From contig JAUCBJ010007340.1 of assembly GCA_032718475.1 (NCBI GenBank), positions 1-33,610 of the forward strand: a stretch of DNA of 33,610 nucleotides, read 5' to 3'. Below the pieces are notes generated by a model. That model had not been told where the DNA came from. It made no database searches and saw nothing but the letters and a program-made list of their open reading frames with translations. Below are positions 1 to 10,257 of the stretch, piece after piece (positions within the stretch are counted from its first letter, which is position 1; the number at the start of each line of letters is the position of its first letter). This DNA comes from Nemertoderma westbladi (taxonomy: Eukaryota; Xenacoelomorpha; Nemertodermatida; Nemertodermatidae). The position numbers were made by a program, and so were the translations under genes.

Positions 1-742
1 TTACCTCACTTAACTAATCAATCTTAACTTACTTAACTCACTATTAATCATATTGTTTGTACTGTTATTTACCGTCAGTTATTAATTGTATCTATTTGTT
101 GATGGAAATATTGCTCTTTGGATAATACGGATAAATCACCCAAATTTCCCAATTTTCTTGATACACTACAGGTTAGAGAGACAGGCTATACATAACAATT
201 GCGATTTATATTAATGTGGTGTGTATTGAATCTAATGTTATTTAGCAGACCCTACATGAGTCAATTGCTGCTCTCTTTATGTGTGATCAAATTTACTGAC
301 GGTCGGCAGAATAGTGTGCATGATTGTGATTGGTAACAAAGCATTTCCTAAAGAATGCGCCTTATACTTTAATCATAAGCAGTATCGTTGCGTTTAGTAT
401 AAGTCCTAGTTCTGTTTAAATAGATAGAGCGCCACGTCCTAAAGGAACTGTTAATATTTCCCGAAAGCCAATAATATCTGTCAGAAATTAATTATTAACG
501 ATCTATCGAATAATACAGTAGGTTTACACTGCAACCTTACACTGCAATAATAAAATTTAAGCAGCCGAATTCAGCCTCCCGGGTGTAGATCCATCGGGTG
601 AATGATCGCGCATGGGCTGACTTCGGGTAATGTTTTGTGTATTAGCATAAAATATTGTCGTATGCTAAAAGTGTTTCAATTAACTAAAAGACATATAAAT
701 TTTGGCAGGTTACACTGCTAAAGGTCTTCAAAAGCGCGAACA
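1..742 (+). repeat. LTR-like 1.2-kb repeat, copy A (3' part)
   Basis: This stretch aligns along its length with 10735-11436, sharing for example the blocks around gcgccacgtcctaaaggaac and the end aaaagcgcgaaca. Its first part lies outside the window. It ends in ACA at 742 like the other two copies. The copies differ by many substitutions and small indels, so this is an old family. No coding frame is conserved between copies. The TG..CA ends and 5-bp target duplication of copy C point to an LTR. Copies A and B lie in the same orientation about 9.5 kb apart and might be the two LTRs of one element, but no primer-binding site is evident after 742. Confidence 0.6.
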
Positions 743-1129
743 GCTGAAGTGCTAGTTGCCACCGGTCAGCCGGTACCGGTAGTAGGGTGGTATCATGGCC
801 TACTACACACAGGCCATGACAAGGACTTTGCTGTGAAATTAGCGTAGGCTGACTGATGAATTATCAAATATTATATTTTCCATGAATGCAGGGTCCATAT
901 TTAAAAGAAGATGACTAGATTTTCGTAAAGAATTTAATTAAAACAGTATTTAATAATAAATAAATTAATTATCGCACGAGTTCCTGCTGCTTTTATTCGT
1001 GGCAGGAATGTTTGAACGCTAATAAGTCGGTCAATCATGGATGAAATGGAACCAAACTTGGTACACTTGTAGTCTTTAAAAAAATTTAGAAATTCTACAT
1101 ACAGACAGACTTCTACAGTTCCCCGGTCT

Positions 1130-1144
1130 GCCGCTAGGGGGCGA
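1130..1144 (+). promoter_or_regulatory. CTCF-like motif
   Basis: The bases ccgctagggggcga match the conserved core of the bilaterian CTCF site. A weaker relative, ccgctagtggggaa, occurs at about 1273. Both sit in a short duplicated segment inside the hAT-like element. This is only a motif match; binding is not shown. Confidence 0.2.
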
Positions 1145-1860
1145 ATTAACAGAAACGTAAAAATAGCTGTAATTATAGAACCAACGATCAGATTCATCTG
1201 AAATTTAGTAGTAGTTACCTAAGAGCATTGCTTAATTAGAAATTCTACAGAGACTTTTACAGTTCCTGTCTGCCGCTAGTGGGGAATTGTTAGAGCTCCA
1301 GTTCAACGTGCTTAGCACGGTTTAATAAACAATCAATTAATTATTTTATTCAATACAGTAATTATAACAGTAAAATGCAATGTATTCTATTTTTTAGTGA
1401 AATCAAGAGATAGGAGGGGGGTGGGACTGGATGCAAATCCCATCTTGGCGAATTAATATCCCGCCTCAATATTAATTTCTAAATTTTGGGAAAGGAGCAG
1501 GTTACAGTGGCACGTTATTTTAACCAAAACAATAAAGTAAACAATAGAACAGGTTACAGTTTTATTTTTGAGAGTAATCAGCTGTTGTTATTTGCGTCCA
1601 ATTTCCCCTGGAGAGGGATGAATTTTTATTGCGTCCAGTTCCCCCCCCCCCCCCCCCCCCCTATCTTGAAATCAAATACCAAAAATATATTTATTATATG
1701 AACAATCTATTTGGAAATTGTAAGTTCGGCCTATCTCTTTACCATAAGCTCAGTATCTTTTATCTGGTGTGTTTTTATTATTTTACCAATTATTTAATAT
1801 GTTTGATAGAATTGAACAACACCGCCCAACACAACCAACTCTCTATCCGCCTCGAGCATC

Positions 1861-2376
1861 GAGAATATGAGAAACTCGGTCGAAATACCTGCTTATCCCA
1901 GTAGTATCCGTCCGTAGTCACCGGACCGCTGCGGTTTACTCCCGTAGAACAGTAGAATTCCCGCAGCTTCCGACCCAATTCGACAACGAATTCGCTTCAC
2001 ACTTTCGCGTCACAGAGAACGTAATCCAGTGCGATAACGTCTGCCCAACGTTCAACCATTTCCCCCAGGCGATCCCAGGATCCGGGCCGCCGCTAAACCC
2101 AGATCGCAATCCTCGTCGATTCGTCCAGTCGTCGACGTAAGTCAGTAAGTGGGACTCTTCCCACCGCACTCCAAGGTGGGTGACCGGAGTGAGGCATGAT
2201 GAACTTGGCAGTGGCCCGCATTACGATCTGACCGACCGCCGTATTCCCAGTGTCTGAGTGTAGTAAATACCCAAATAGAATCGTACTGACAAACAAGCAA
2301 TTCCGTAGTATTCCCCCGTTAATCACCTCTTGAAGCAACTCGGCTGCTCGGGTCCAGATACATCGGACTGTCGGGA
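1861..2376 (+). repeat. Dispersed repeat R2, copy 1
   Basis: It aligns with 21528-22029 in the same orientation, with long identical blocks such as cagcttccgacccaattcga and strong similarity throughout. Both copies carry the sequence gtcgtcgacgtaagt, a good match to a 5' splice donor (GTAAGT at 2137). Copy 2 has a 107-codon open plus frame that ends at the taa inside that donor; the matching frame here is interrupted. It may be an exon-bearing fragment of a gene or transposon. I do not recognise the encoded peptide. Confidence 0.6.
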
Positions 2377-2625
2377 GTGTTTCAGACAGTAATGGAGCGG
2401 CATTTGCGAATATTTCCAATGGTTTTATAATAAATAAGGGGATTCAACAGTTCAATGCTAAAACAAATGGATTATTCCTAACCCCACCCCAATACAGCAA
2501 TATACCTAACAGTATATAGCTTAGGTACCACAGTCTGACAGTACCATAATCAGCACAGTCAGCCTACGCTAATTTCACAACAAAGTCCTTGTCATGGCCT
2601 GTGTGTAGTAGGCCATGGGTGGTAC

Positions 2626-3029
2626 CTACGGTGCGCACTACAATGGCAGTACAGCAATACGGTGTACCGTGCCAATGACTGAATGATTAGCGGTAACTAC
2701 TGAACTATCTAAACTATTATATTATTATTACCGGTACTAGGCTAATTAGGCCTAAACTATAATCACCGCAAGGGTTTCCGGGGCCATGTTTAATTAGATT
2801 ACATGATATGGCATGTCTGCAGTGTATGGTACCGGCTGATCTGTATTGCAGTATTGACTGATTGCATAATTCTCGATTCAGGAATTGAGTACAGCCTGAC
2901 AGTACCGGTACAAATGGTACATGCAGATTGGCAGACAGCCCCTATGTTTTGCAAAATTTGTCAGAAAACCAGCTGATTTATCCTACAGTAATAATAATTT
3001 AACGCATGTTAATTTTGGATAAATAAATA
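2626..3029. other. Non-coding stretch rich in accggt/ggtacc palindromes
   Basis: No convincing gene is seen here. The stretch contains several ACCGGT and GGTACC palindromes, for example near 2731 and 2905, in otherwise AT-rich DNA. Confidence 0.4.
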
Positions 3030-3293
3030 TATTATAACTACAATAACAGTTACACTGATGCGGCACGAAGGCCCCACGCAAATTCTACTTGGAAAATTTT
3101 CAAACTTTTGCCAAACAACATGTGTACCAAGTTTGGATAGATTTCATCAAGGATTGGCAGAGTTATTAACGTTTAAAATAAAATACTGAAAAAAAACGCG
3201 ACAGAACGACAGAACGACAGAACGACAGGTTGATTAATGGTACCCCTACGCTAAGGCTCACTCACTTCGTGGCTCGCCCCACATTTACTCCTC
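3030..3293 (+). repeat. Dispersed repeat R4, copy 1, with gacagaac tandem
   Basis: It aligns with 22213-22485. Shared blocks include accccacgcaaattc, atgtgtaccaagtttgg and gagttattaacgttta, followed by tandem acagaacg units and then the motif ggctcactcacttcgtggc. The reverse complement of this last motif recurs in plus orientation near 22838 and 22962. There is no open reading frame of note. Confidence 0.6.
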
Positions 3294-3483
3294 AAATGTA
3301 CGGGGTTGCGAACTAATTATTAGGTATTCCAGAATTTGTAACGCTAATTAGTTACGTTACTGGGCTACACTAAAGACAGCCTAAATACCGTATTATTTGA
3401 GCTAACAGTAATTTAACAAGCATAAATAGAAAACAGAAACAATCAAGATATATAGCGCCTATCTAAAACATTACACATAAATA

Positions 3484-3588
3484 GCGTTAGCATTAGCGTT
3501 AGCATAGCATTAGCATAAACGTAGCATCAGCATAAACGTAGCATTAGCATAAACGTAGCATTAGCATAAACGTAGCATTAGCGTAAAT
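3484..3588 (+). repeat. 17-bp tandem repeat
   Basis: About four full units of gcattagcataaacgta run from 3507 to 3574, one with a single change, flanked by partial and degenerate units (gcgttagcattagcgtt before, gcattagcgtaaat after). It is a minisatellite without coding signal. Confidence 0.85.
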
Positions 3589-5100
3589 GGCTAAGGTCAC
3601 CCCAGATCAATGTGATCTTTCTACCTAAACCTAGCTAGCCTAATAGCAAATCTGAGAGACAAGATCTAGGTCACCTTGCCCCTTACAGCCTTAATGGCGA
3701 CCGGCCCTCGGTCCTAAACTTAATTCAGCCAACCGCAGCCACCAGCCCCGCCGGTAGTGCCGTGCATTGGATCCTCCAACTTCTCCCGTCGCTTCCAAAC
3801 AGTGAGCCCGCGGCGCCTACCCCTAGCCCAACATGTTAAAGAGGGCAGTTACCGTAACGGCGCAAACATAGTAAAAACCAATCAGACAGTCAGACAGTCG
3901 AAGGAAACAAATGTTGATTTTGGTTCACTACATTGCGGCAATTATATTTGCAATCAGAAATATAAAATCAACAGTCAGACTAAGCAGTAATCATATTCAA
4001 AAGTCACAAATGTATGAAAAAAAAAAGCAACATTTACAACCAACGGATGGCTACTGCTAAACTGTATGAATGACGCACAAGTCCAAATTTGCTTACATAA
4101 TCAGGCGACATCCAGGGTTGTCTCAGCTGGATTTTCGACCAACCAGTGGGCAGAACTCAATTTAGGATCATTAAAGCACGTAATCGCCTCAACTTAATTT
4201 GGCGATTATTAAAGCACAATTTAGGCGTTATTTTAGCACAAACATCGATTTATAGGGAAATGTAAATAAAATTAGCACAAATGTATTAGATTCGATAGAT
4301 ATTGGAAAACGGCAAAATTCATATTTTGTTTTAAAGAATTTTGCCACTGCAAATGAATATATCAGGGTTTTATTATAAAATGACGTAAATAGGGCTACAT
4401 ACTGTATAAAATCGACTGAATATAAAATGAACTTGTTATTTTTTATTTACCGTATCTAATTATTACGGTTGCACATCAATACGCAACGCACTTATCTAAC
4501 TTATTTTATACTGTATAAAGGGTTGTTCTGTACACAGCGCCATATATCGCAACACCGCTCCAAGGGAAACATGTAATGTTTCTCTCCAATTGTAGAAGAA
4601 ATAGGGCGGTGTGGAATAACAAATAAAATTTAATTTCAAATAAATCAATAAACTTGGTTCTATTATAATTCTAATACATACAAAATATTGCTACCTTTAC
4701 TGCATAAATGATTACATACAAATACAAATTAGATTACAAAATATACTTCCTTCGAATTATTTACAAATTAACAATTTACTTATTGAAATGGAACATGGCT
4801 AGGACAATGTCCTAGCAAATTATAGAGAACAATAATAACAAAAGAACTAAAATATAAAACGTATTTGAGGCTAAATTTTTAACTAAATTGCATTAAAGGC
4901 CGACAATCAAATTAAATATAAAATACGTAATAATTTCTTTCATTTTCGGACTTTACTTAATTTCTTATAAAAACGCAAATCATCTTGGTTTGATGATTGC
5001 TCAGGTAAGTGAAAGGAGTAATCCAAACCCGCGGGTTTGTCTCCCCAATCACTTCCTTTGCCTCTTACAATAAACTTTAGAGCAAATAAAGTCATATACA
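3589..5100. other. No gene recognised
   Basis: 3589-3850 is relatively GC-rich and 3860-5100 is AT-rich. Short open frames here, such as the one at 3757-3990, show no family resemblance. I see no RNA gene or repeat array. Confidence 0.4.
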
Positions 5101-5190
5101 CAAATCAAATATAGTATAAAGTATTTACTATTTCCAACTAACAACCTAAAACCTAAAACTCGGGCGAGTAAATCGAAGTTATTTAAACCC

Positions 5191-6888
5191 GTGGTAGATC
5201 TGTCTGTACTACACACTTCCGGAGACGACGCTTTGGATCCGAAACCCACAGCCACAAATAAGTCTGTTGTGGAAATCAGAGAGAGGGATTGGAAATCTGG
5301 AATACCAGACGTCTCGCAAGGACTCTCACCTCTCCTGCAGAGAGCGATACATCATTATAGTTCCTGGAATCGGCTCTGTAAGGCCGTTACATATTTAAAG
5401 CGATGTTTTCATCATCACTACTCCAGGACGAAGACCACTAGTGATACCGCTCCACTGACATCTGCGCAGGTCCATGTTGTTAAAGATCTTCCCAAATACA
5501 AGATATCCGACAGGTTTCTGAAGGAGAAGATCAGTTACCAGGAGCATGAAGAAACCAATAAGCAGATACTGAGACTCCTGCAATGCTATGAGGATTCCGA
5601 TAAGTATTTCCTGTTGTTGAGAAATCCACAGATGCGCTTAAGGGATCGTTTCTCTAGCACAATGATAGATGGGTTAATACGTGTTGGAGGAAGACTAACT
5701 AATGCTCCATTATCCTTTGACACTAAGTTTCGCATACTCATTAGAAATCTTGAAATACAAATCAAGATGATTGTAGATGTTCACAGTAAGCTTTATCATG
5801 CTGGTAGAGAACGAGTTCTTAGCGAAATTCGAACTCGCTATTATTTTTATAAACCCCGTAGAGCTCTGAACCAAGTTCTTAGGAACTGCATACCCTGTAG
5901 GAAAGCATTCAGTAGGCCTTTAACACAGCGAGAGGCAGAATTACCTAGGGAACGAGTAAGCTTCTATGAACCACCCTTTACTAATACCGGTGTGGATTTA
6001 TTTGGCCCCATTGAAGTATATCGTGCTAGGACTATAGTCAAGAGATGGTGTGTCATCTTTGTCTGTATGACTTTTAGAGCTATCCATCTCGATATGGTGA
6101 ACGATTTATCTACCAATAGCTTCATATTGAGCTTACGCCGACAGATCGCTCGCTTTGGAACTAGTAACACGATGAGATCTGATAAGGGAACGAACTTCAT
6201 TGGTGCCAACAATGAAATCAAGGCTTACGTCAAAGATTGGAACCAAAGACAGGTGGACAATCAGCTAAGGGTAACAGCGTCTAGCTGGACCTTCAACGCC
6301 GCCGACGCCCCTTGGTGGGGAGGAAGTTGGGAGAGATTAATCAGGAGCGTGAAGACATCATTTCACTTTATAGTGCCGTGCCGCGCGTATCTCACCGATG
6401 AACTTTTGCGGACGTTAATGGAGGAAATCGCCGCCTATCTCAACGAGAGACCGCTTATGCCAGTCTCATCGAGTCCCGATTCCCTGGAAGCGCTAACACC
6501 CGCGCACTTCCTACTGAAGAAACCTGTAGCCATGCTCCCACGATCGGAAATCACTGACGGAGACGAATACTGCCGGAAAACTTGGCAACTTATGCAGTTG
6601 TTATCCCGTCGTTTCGCTGACCATTTCGAAAAACATTATCTGCCTACGCTACAACTTCGAACTAAGTGGTTTGCGCAGCAAGAAAATGTCAGCGCCGGAG
6701 ACATGGTCCTTATTGTGGATTCAGATCTTCCACGTAAGCGGTGGCAGACAGGTCGTATCATCGAGACTCATATCTCGGATGATGGTTTGGTGCGATCGGT
6801 AGAACTCGTCGTCATGCGACGTAACTTTAAGAAACCGGGAATTGTCTTCGAGACGCAGCAGCTCAATCGCCCAGTTGGTCGTTTATGA
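5191..6888 (+). CDS. BEL/Pao retrotransposon integrase region (3' part of pol)
   Basis: This 565-codon frame is the C-terminal part of a BEL/Pao polyprotein. In order it holds linker sequence, an H2C2 zinc-binding region (about residues 198-240, ending CIPCRKAF), the integrase catalytic core, and a C-terminal tail of the kind found after BEL integrases. The catalytic triad reads D269 (GVDLFGP), D331 (RSDKGTNF) and E381 (GGSWERL), with spacing typical of retroviral-type integrases. Integrase would insert element cDNA into the host genome. The frame is uninterrupted, so this copy is not ancient. It has no reverse transcriptase or RNase H upstream, so it is 5'-truncated. The reported start is a GTG and the frame stays open upstream, so it is not a true start. 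A probable LTR follows at 7012. Confidence 0.9.
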   Translation: MVDLSVLHTSGDDALDPKPTATNKSVVEIRERDWKSGIPDVSQGLSPLLQRAIHHYSSWNRLCKAVTYLKRCFHHHYSRTKTTSDTAPLTSAQVHVVKDLPKYKISDRFLKEKISYQEHEETNKQILRLLQCYEDSDKYFLLLRNPQMRLRDRFSSTMIDGLIRVGGRLTNAPLSFDTKFRILIRNLEIQIKMIVDVHSKLYHAGRERVLSEIRTRYYFYKPRRALNQVLRNCIPCRKAFSRPLTQREAELPRERVSFYEPPFTNTGVDLFGPIEVYRARTIVKRWCVIFVCMTFRAIHLDMVNDLSTNSFILSLRRQIARFGTSNTMRSDKGTNFIGANNEIKAYVKDWNQRQVDNQLRVTASSWTFNAADAPWWGGSWERLIRSVKTSFHFIVPCRAYLTDELLRTLMEEIAAYLNERPLMPVSSSPDSLEALTPAHFLLKKPVAMLPRSEITDGDEYCRKTWQLMQLLSRRFADHFEKHYLPTLQLRTKWFAQQENVSAGDMVLIVDSDLPRKRWQTGRIIETHISDDGLVRSVELVVMRRNFKKPGIVFETQQLNRPVGRL

Positions 6889-7011
6889 TTACTGGAAAGA
6901 GACAGAGAACTCTCCGGAAACTATGGAAGGCAAGATACTCTTCCCACGACCACCTCCCTAATCCAACAAACATCTAGGGACTCCCCAACGTAACAGCGTC
7001 TGGAGTGGGTG

Positions 7012-7473
7012 TGTGACTATATTATTTTATATTTGCTTTTATTATTTTATACTTATGTATGTATTATTATGTAATTTTATTATAATCGTTTTCTTTAATT
7101 TTATTTAGTAGAATGTCATTTTAGCAATTATTTAGTAGATTAGTGCCATATATATTCGCGTTTATTACTTAATTACTTATATATTATATATTTAGTGCGA
7201 CGGCAAGAAATAATTCTTTTTCTCTTTCCTTACTGTCCGTATCATATTATAAATACGTGACTACAGTAAGATGAAATGTCCGTACTTATTAAAGTACAAT
7301 AAAGCTCCTACTATATTCAAGTATTATTGGTAAGTAGAGTATTAGGAATGCAAAGTTCAGATCCTCGTGTCTCGGCTAAACCAAGCTCTGGGTAGACCTT
7401 GGAAACGACTTGCCTCTTCTCACTGACATTGCTTCTTGCGATATTGCTCTCATACCGTATATTAAATAATACA
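7012..7473 (+). repeat. Probable 3' LTR of the BEL/Pao fragment
   Basis: A purine-rich tract (tggagtgggtg) ends just before TGTGACTATA at 7012. The segment then contains a TATA-like attataaata near 7245 and a polyadenylation signal aataaa near 7299, and could end at ..ataataca (7473). Position after integrase, TGT..ACA ends and internal promoter and polyA signals fit an LTR. No 5' partner lies in the window, so both ends are estimates. Confidence 0.5.
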
Positions 7474-7518
7474 TATAGTAGCGTGATGTCCCTTTAACAG
7501 TAGCGTAAAACGCAAAAT

Positions 7519-7843
7519 AAATCTGTTAAACCCTTTGACCATCTGTAATTCTAGTCGATTAAGATATCGCGGCACCCACCGATATACTTGAAAGACAAAA
7601 TTCTAGAATCAATGGTTAACGTCCCCAGACATGTTCTGGAATAAACCGGTGCCCATCTTAAATATTAATTATTAATATTTACAAAATCTGTCAAATTTTA
7701 GATCCTTTAAAATTCTAGTCTATTAAGATATCGTAGCACTTACCGATACTCTTAAAAGGACAAATTTCCTAGAATTCAGGATCCTAGTCCCCAGACGTGC
7801 TCTGGAATAGAATTGGGTCTATTTAATATTAAATAATAAAATT
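7519..7843 (+). repeat. Diverged tandem duplication, unit about 162 bp
   Basis: 7519-7680 and 7681-7843 align unit to unit. Both contain attctagtc.attaagatatcg, cttaccgata or caccgata, gtccccagac.tg.tctggaata, and end in ttaatatttac or aaaatttac. They differ at many positions, so the duplication is old. There is no coding frame. Confidence 0.7.
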
Positions 7844-8629
7844 TACGGGAATACATTTAAATTCATATCTTTTAATGAATTTGATAAATTGTCATTTTTA
7901 TACAATTTATGACATTCCCAAAATTCCATTAATTAATAGATCATGGGAGCGGAGATTCATCCTATTAAGTGTATTAGTGTGCGAGAATCTCCAATATATA
8001 GTCAATAACCGATAAAATTCATAAAATCATGTATAAGGGAGATATTGACAATTAAAGAATTACTATTAAATAGCATCCCAGATCTGTATGCATGGGAATT
8101 ACCCTAATTCTACCGCTAGCTTTCTATAATGTCACCATGGCAACAACCACGCTAGAATTAGAAGTGAGTTAAGAGAACAATAAAGCTTGCCCCATTGAAT
8201 AGCATAAGGAATAAATAGCACACTGCTAGTATCCAAGGATACCCAATAATAACGTGGCATTCTGGAAGGCACTTGACTAACAGACAAATGGCCCGAATGT
8301 GTGCGGTTTGTGACAGTTGTGTGGAATTTGTGCGTTCATAGGTGAATGTTACTACTAAAGTGTGTTTACAGTAGCAAGTCGCAATTGTGAAAGTAGCCCT
8401 AACTCTGCAGTAATAACCTGAAGTAAATCTTAGCCCTTGGGACGGACAGTGGAGTGACTTGCTGGTTGTTATTGTCGTTGTGCAGCTACTATGTTGGCAA
8501 TAAGCACAGCGGCGGCAGTGCATCAGCGCTGAGGATCTTGCGCTGTCTGGGGGCCGTGAGGGGTAGGCAGCGACGCCCGCTAGCCTAATTATAAACTCAT
8601 TATGATATTGATAAACTCATATAGCAGCT
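7844..8629. other. Region upstream of the unknown gene, no gene supported
   Basis: It is AT-rich up to about 8100, with a short hairpin around 7882-7905 (ataaattgt..acaatttat). A 121-codon minus-strand frame at 8158-8523 starts with ATG and is cysteine-rich, with a hydrophobic end, but has no recognisable domain and I do not treat it as a gene. Confidence 0.35.
8104..8161. promoter_or_regulatory. RFX X-box in a small inverted repeat
   Basis: gtcaccatggcaac at 8131-8144 matches the X-box (GTNRCC, spacer of 0-3 bases, RGYAAC) bound by RFX factors, with a 2-base spacer. It is enclosed by the inverted repeat ctaattcta (8104-8112) and tagaattag (8153-8161). Functional use is not shown; the nearest downstream frame starts at 8630. 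Confidence 0.35.
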
Positions 8630-9076
8630 ATGACTGAGTTGATAGAAGATGATCTTGGTATCAGGGAGCGATATACTCTACCTTTACAAGCGTTTGTTGA
8701 TAGCTTGATACGCAGCGACGTTAGTCCAACTACTACGGAGGACGATGGTCGTTATATCAAACCGCCGATGTCCCAGGAGCAACTTACGCGTGAATTGGAC
8801 TATAGAAAATTCACCGCTCGCTATACGCATCGTAATGGTACGTATATGGACTTCTTAATTACTGGCCATCCTATCGATTTACACGATATGGACTATGTCG
8901 ACACCGAAAGGGAAATGGTACTATTTAAATATCCTACCCTGCGGAGTCGGAACGATAAATTGAAAATCGAATTCGAAAATTCTATTCGAAATCGACTCGA
9001 AAGAGAAGACGTTAAAGAACCGGATAAACGCGGTAACTCCAACGTATATTTGGAATTCTTGAGAGAAACATTGTAA
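8630..9076 (+). CDS. Unrecognised 148-aa ORF, first part of an eroded coding region
   Basis: This is an ATG-started frame of 148 codons, rich in charged residues, with no signal peptide, membrane segment or domain that I recognise. The N-terminal half is acidic (MTELIEDDLGIRER) and the C-terminal half is highly charged (residues about 105-140 rich in K, R, D and E). It is followed 38 bases later, in another frame, by the ORF at 9114-9542, and further codon-like sequence runs to 10180. The series lies on one strand and ends beside an LTR-like repeat. It could be an intact small gene of a mobile element or virus, or the first exon-like part of one broken gene. Confidence 0.5.
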   Translation: MTELIEDDLGIRERYTLPLQAFVDSLIRSDVSPTTTEDDGRYIKPPMSQEQLTRELDYRKFTARYTHRNGTYMDFLITGHPIDLHDMDYVDTEREMVLFKYPTLRSRNDKLKIEFENSIRNRLEREDVKEPDKRGNSNVYLEFLRETL

Positions 9077-9086
9077 AACCGAATAA

Positions 9087-10180
9087 ATATCACCCGCGTT
9101 TCCCCTACAAGACGTGCGTCTTTGGTATTATTGCGATGAATGCCCAAGACCCAACCAACAAACGGAAAGACATAAACATCCGCGGAGACGTTGCTTTAAA
9201 CACGGTTTTACTCGCTATATTTACGGGAGTTTCGAGCGAAACTTGTTCGATGTATCATCTACGCTCGTTCGATTCAAACGATCCTTAAATAAACCTATGA
9301 TCAGAGTTCCGGAATACTCGGTCAGGCCTCCTCACTCCCTAGTGAGACTTCAGAATCTTGATCCTAATAGTATCACGGATCCTCCCAAACTGTACTCACT
9401 GTTCAAAGATCTAGTGTTACCCGAACAGTTAGTCGGTGGCACTCCGGTTGTGGGCTCCCTAGATATTCGCCCATCTTACCTAGCCAGATTGGGACGCGGA
9501 CATCTAATATCGCCATTCAATCGTATCATCATCCCGGTTTAACCCAATACAACCTGTCACCGAAGTGGAGGAGAAAATTGTACGCACGCGTTAGACACTA
9601 TTCTATAAAATATGGGAAAGGGAACCTACCATTGCTTTGAAAACGTAAATTGCAGCAACAAGTCCAAGCGGTAAACGAATTAGTTTTCTATCAGTTCGAT
9701 CGGGAAATCCAGAATTTCCAAGAAGATATCGAACTTGGACGACCCTACACTCTGAACGAGTTTTAGACTAATGCTTCCAACGACAAGCAGAGGAAAATCA
9801 GCTCGAGGAGAAGCATATCGATTTCGACAGAGCCCGAGAACTCGAGTTGGAAAGAATCATCAAACCGAGGAAATTTCTCACTACACACGGTCCACCTACC
9901 GCTTTCGTGCAAACGACCCGTCAGGGACCAGTAAGAGCTGCTGTCTTAAAATGCGCTCTCAAGGTTGTTTGACCTCGTTCCACTGAGGTTGATATCGATC
10001 AACCAGGTACCTCGACCGGCAGATACACCGACCGTAATCCTAAACCTTCCGATGCAATTGTATTGCACTCTTCACCCAGGAGTTATAGCCCTCCTAGTAA
10101 AGTGGCTCGCCCCAAAGAGAAAAGGACTCTTGTTAGCCTCAAAAAACTGCGTAAACGCCGTCCTCGCAAGAAATACTAAC
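9087..10180 (+). pseudogene. Eroded gene of unknown function with basic C-terminus
   Basis: The frame at 9087-9542 encodes a cysteine- and arginine-rich start (CDECPRP, then RRRCFKHG) and a long hydrophilic part ending NRIIIPV. After its stop, coding-like sequence continues in shifting frames. A coiled-coil-like glutamine-rich stretch (KLQQQVQAVNELVF) lies near 9650-9765, a charged helix (ELELERIIKPRKF) near 9835-9875, and a lysine/arginine-rich tail (KKLRKRRPRKKY) ends at the stop near 10180. I count at least two frameshifts and several stops, so the region is dead, or spliced in a way I cannot see. The basic tail suggests nucleic-acid binding or nuclear targeting. Position just before a purine tract and LTR-like repeat B suggests the last gene of an LTR element, but a viral origin is also possible. 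Confidence 0.5.
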
Positions 10181-10257
10181 TGTTTAGAGTATTTTTATAT
10201 TTTAGAAACTGTGATTTTTTATATTTTATAGAATTAAATCCCATTTTCTGGGAGCGG

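Larger units (their letters stand above)
794..2617. mobile_element. hAT-like non-autonomous DNA transposon
   Basis: The sequence at 794-854, beginning catggcctactac, is repeated in inverted orientation at 2557-2617 with one mismatch in 61 bases. Immediately outside lie ggtggtat (786-793) and ggtggtac (2618-2625), an 8-bp direct repeat with one mismatch. Long terminal inverted repeats with 8-bp duplications are typical of hAT elements. Each terminal repeat also carries an internal palindrome (catggcct..aggccatg). No transposase frame is present in the 1.8 kb between. The interior includes a copy of another repeat (1861-2376), a poly-C run near 1640-1662 and short duplicated motifs at 1087-1146 and 1239-1294. 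The superfamily call rests only on the target-site length. Confidence 0.6.

Noticed and set aside
934-1197. 87-codon minus-strand ORF with a hydrophobic start
   Set aside because: It lies inside the hAT-like element, has no recognisable domain, and overlaps duplicated non-coding motifs.
1638-1662. Poly-C runs, also at about 12010 and 12263, as functional elements
   Set aside because: These are simple homopolymers, prone to length error, with no flanking structure that suggests a role.
2093-2419. Minus-strand ORF of 108 codons in repeat R2, and a similar 128-codon one at 21559-21945
   Set aside because: Both are antisense to R2. They share peptide stretches only because the DNA repeats are similar; no family resemblance supports them.
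3484-3588. CRISPR-like array
   Set aside because: The 17-bp units are contiguous without spacers, so it is a plain minisatellite, and the DNA is from an animal.
8158-8523. 121-codon minus-strand ORF, cysteine-rich with a hydrophobic end
   Set aside because: It starts with ATG but shows no domain or supporting context, and lies in what looks like an upstream region of the plus-strand frames.
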